From Nitriliruptoraceae bacterium (GTDB lineage Bacteria > Actinomycetota > Nitriliruptoria > Nitriliruptorales > Nitriliruptoraceae): 5,381 nt of DNA. The translations under genes and the position numbers were made by a program. Of this stretch, positions 5,205-5,381 are shown one piece after another. Each line of letters starts with the position of its first letter. The first letter of the stretch is position 1. Under the pieces are notes generated by a model that saw only the letters and a program-made list of their open reading frames with translations, searched no databases and had not been told where the DNA came from. The stretch spans positions 1 through 5,381 of the forward strand of contig PWEU01000337.1 in assembly GCA_003554005.1 (NCBI GenBank), written 5' to 3'.

Positions 5205-5220
5205 CCGGCCGCGCGGCCGG
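5205..5220. repeat. 16-bp perfect palindrome
   Basis: CCGGCCGCGCGGCCGG is identical to its reverse complement. It lies 67 bp upstream of the deacetylase start in the divergent spacer, a plausible operator position, but self-complementary G/C words are common in DNA of this composition. Confidence 0.4.
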
Positions 5221-5265
5221 GGGCGACGGTAGGCGCAAGGGGCTGTGCTCGCGGTCCGGTCGCCC

Positions 5266-5285
5266 TACACTGCGAACAGCTCGCA
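5266..5285 (+). promoter_or_regulatory. Possible -10 element overlapping a TGCGA-N5-TCGCA operator-like palindrome
   Basis: TACACT at 5266-5271 fits the TAnnnT -10 pattern for the plus strand. It overlaps by one base the inverted repeat TGCGAACAGCTCGCA (5271-5285), with perfect 5-bp arms and a 5-bp spacer. No good -35 is visible 16-18 bases upstream. A repressor site over the start of transcription of the right-edge gene, about 70 bases before its ATG, would fit; this is inference. Confidence 0.3.
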
Positions 5286-5353
5286 ACTACCACCGACCGA
5301 CGGCACCAGCGGCCCAGCCGGCCGTCACCCCGATCCCGAGCCGTGTGGAGACC

Positions 5354-5381
5354 ATGTCCCAGGAGCCCGTCGCCACCATCA
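5354..5381 (+). CDS. Likely start of a plus-strand gene (truncated by window edge)
   Basis: ATG at 5354 opens nine codons (MSQEPVATI) with mostly G/C third positions and continues past the window. GGAG at 5347-5350 is only three bases upstream, a short spacing. An in-frame GTG at 5345 is an alternative start with weaker upstream purines. The gene would be divergent from the deacetylase gene, with a 215-bp shared spacer. Too short to identify. Confidence 0.45.

Noticed and set aside
5271..5285. LexA (SOS) box
   Set aside because: Contains CGAAC but not the matching GTTCG half after four bases; the symmetry is TGCGA-N5-TCGCA.

Overview
The window is very GC-rich DNA with strong third-codon-position GC bias, frequent GTG starts and clear AGGAGG-type ribosome-binding sites. 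Together with an SCO6745-family gene, a MarP-like secreted protease and a J-domain-only protein, this points to a member of the Actinomycetota. A lineage below phylum level cannot be fixed from the sequence alone. Five complete genes and two edge-truncated ones are supported.

Layout, left to right: (1) The start of an unidentified gene on the minus strand runs off the left edge (186 to 1). (2) After a 266-bp divergent spacer containing two TCCGT/ACGGA palindromes comes a plus-strand two-gene operon. It encodes a single-pass membrane protein with an extracytoplasmic coiled coil (453-1088), and, with overlapping stop and start codons, a lipoprotein trypsin-like serine protease (1085-1798) with an intact catalytic triad. 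(3) A short convergent spacer of G-rich tandem repeats separates this from a minus-strand J-domain protein (2687-1947). (4) A divergent spacer of 266 bp ends in a 20-bp-period tandem repeat that abuts the ribosome-binding site of a plus-strand SCO6745-family protein (2954-3811). (5) A convergent spacer (3812-4091) contains a 29-bp direct repeat, two copies of a hairpin-forming element with a 73-bp period, and a G-quadruplex-type motif. (6) A minus-strand histone deacetylase-superfamily enzyme (5138-4092) most resembles acetylpolyamine amidohydrolases. (7) A divergent spacer with two palindromes and a possible promoter leads to a likely gene start (5354) that runs off the right edge.

Functionally, the one convincing gene partnership is the coiled-coil/protease pair. 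Both products are predicted to sit on the outer face of the cytoplasmic membrane and they are translationally coupled, so they probably form an envelope module. The protease has a cysteine arrangement resembling the mycobacterial acid-resistance protease MarP, but is anchored by a lipid instead of transmembrane helices. The remaining genes look like independent single-gene units. I see no mobile element, CRISPR array, tRNA or rRNA, and no clear defence or biosynthetic system; the least explained material is in the intergenic repeats and the C-terminal part of the J-domain protein.
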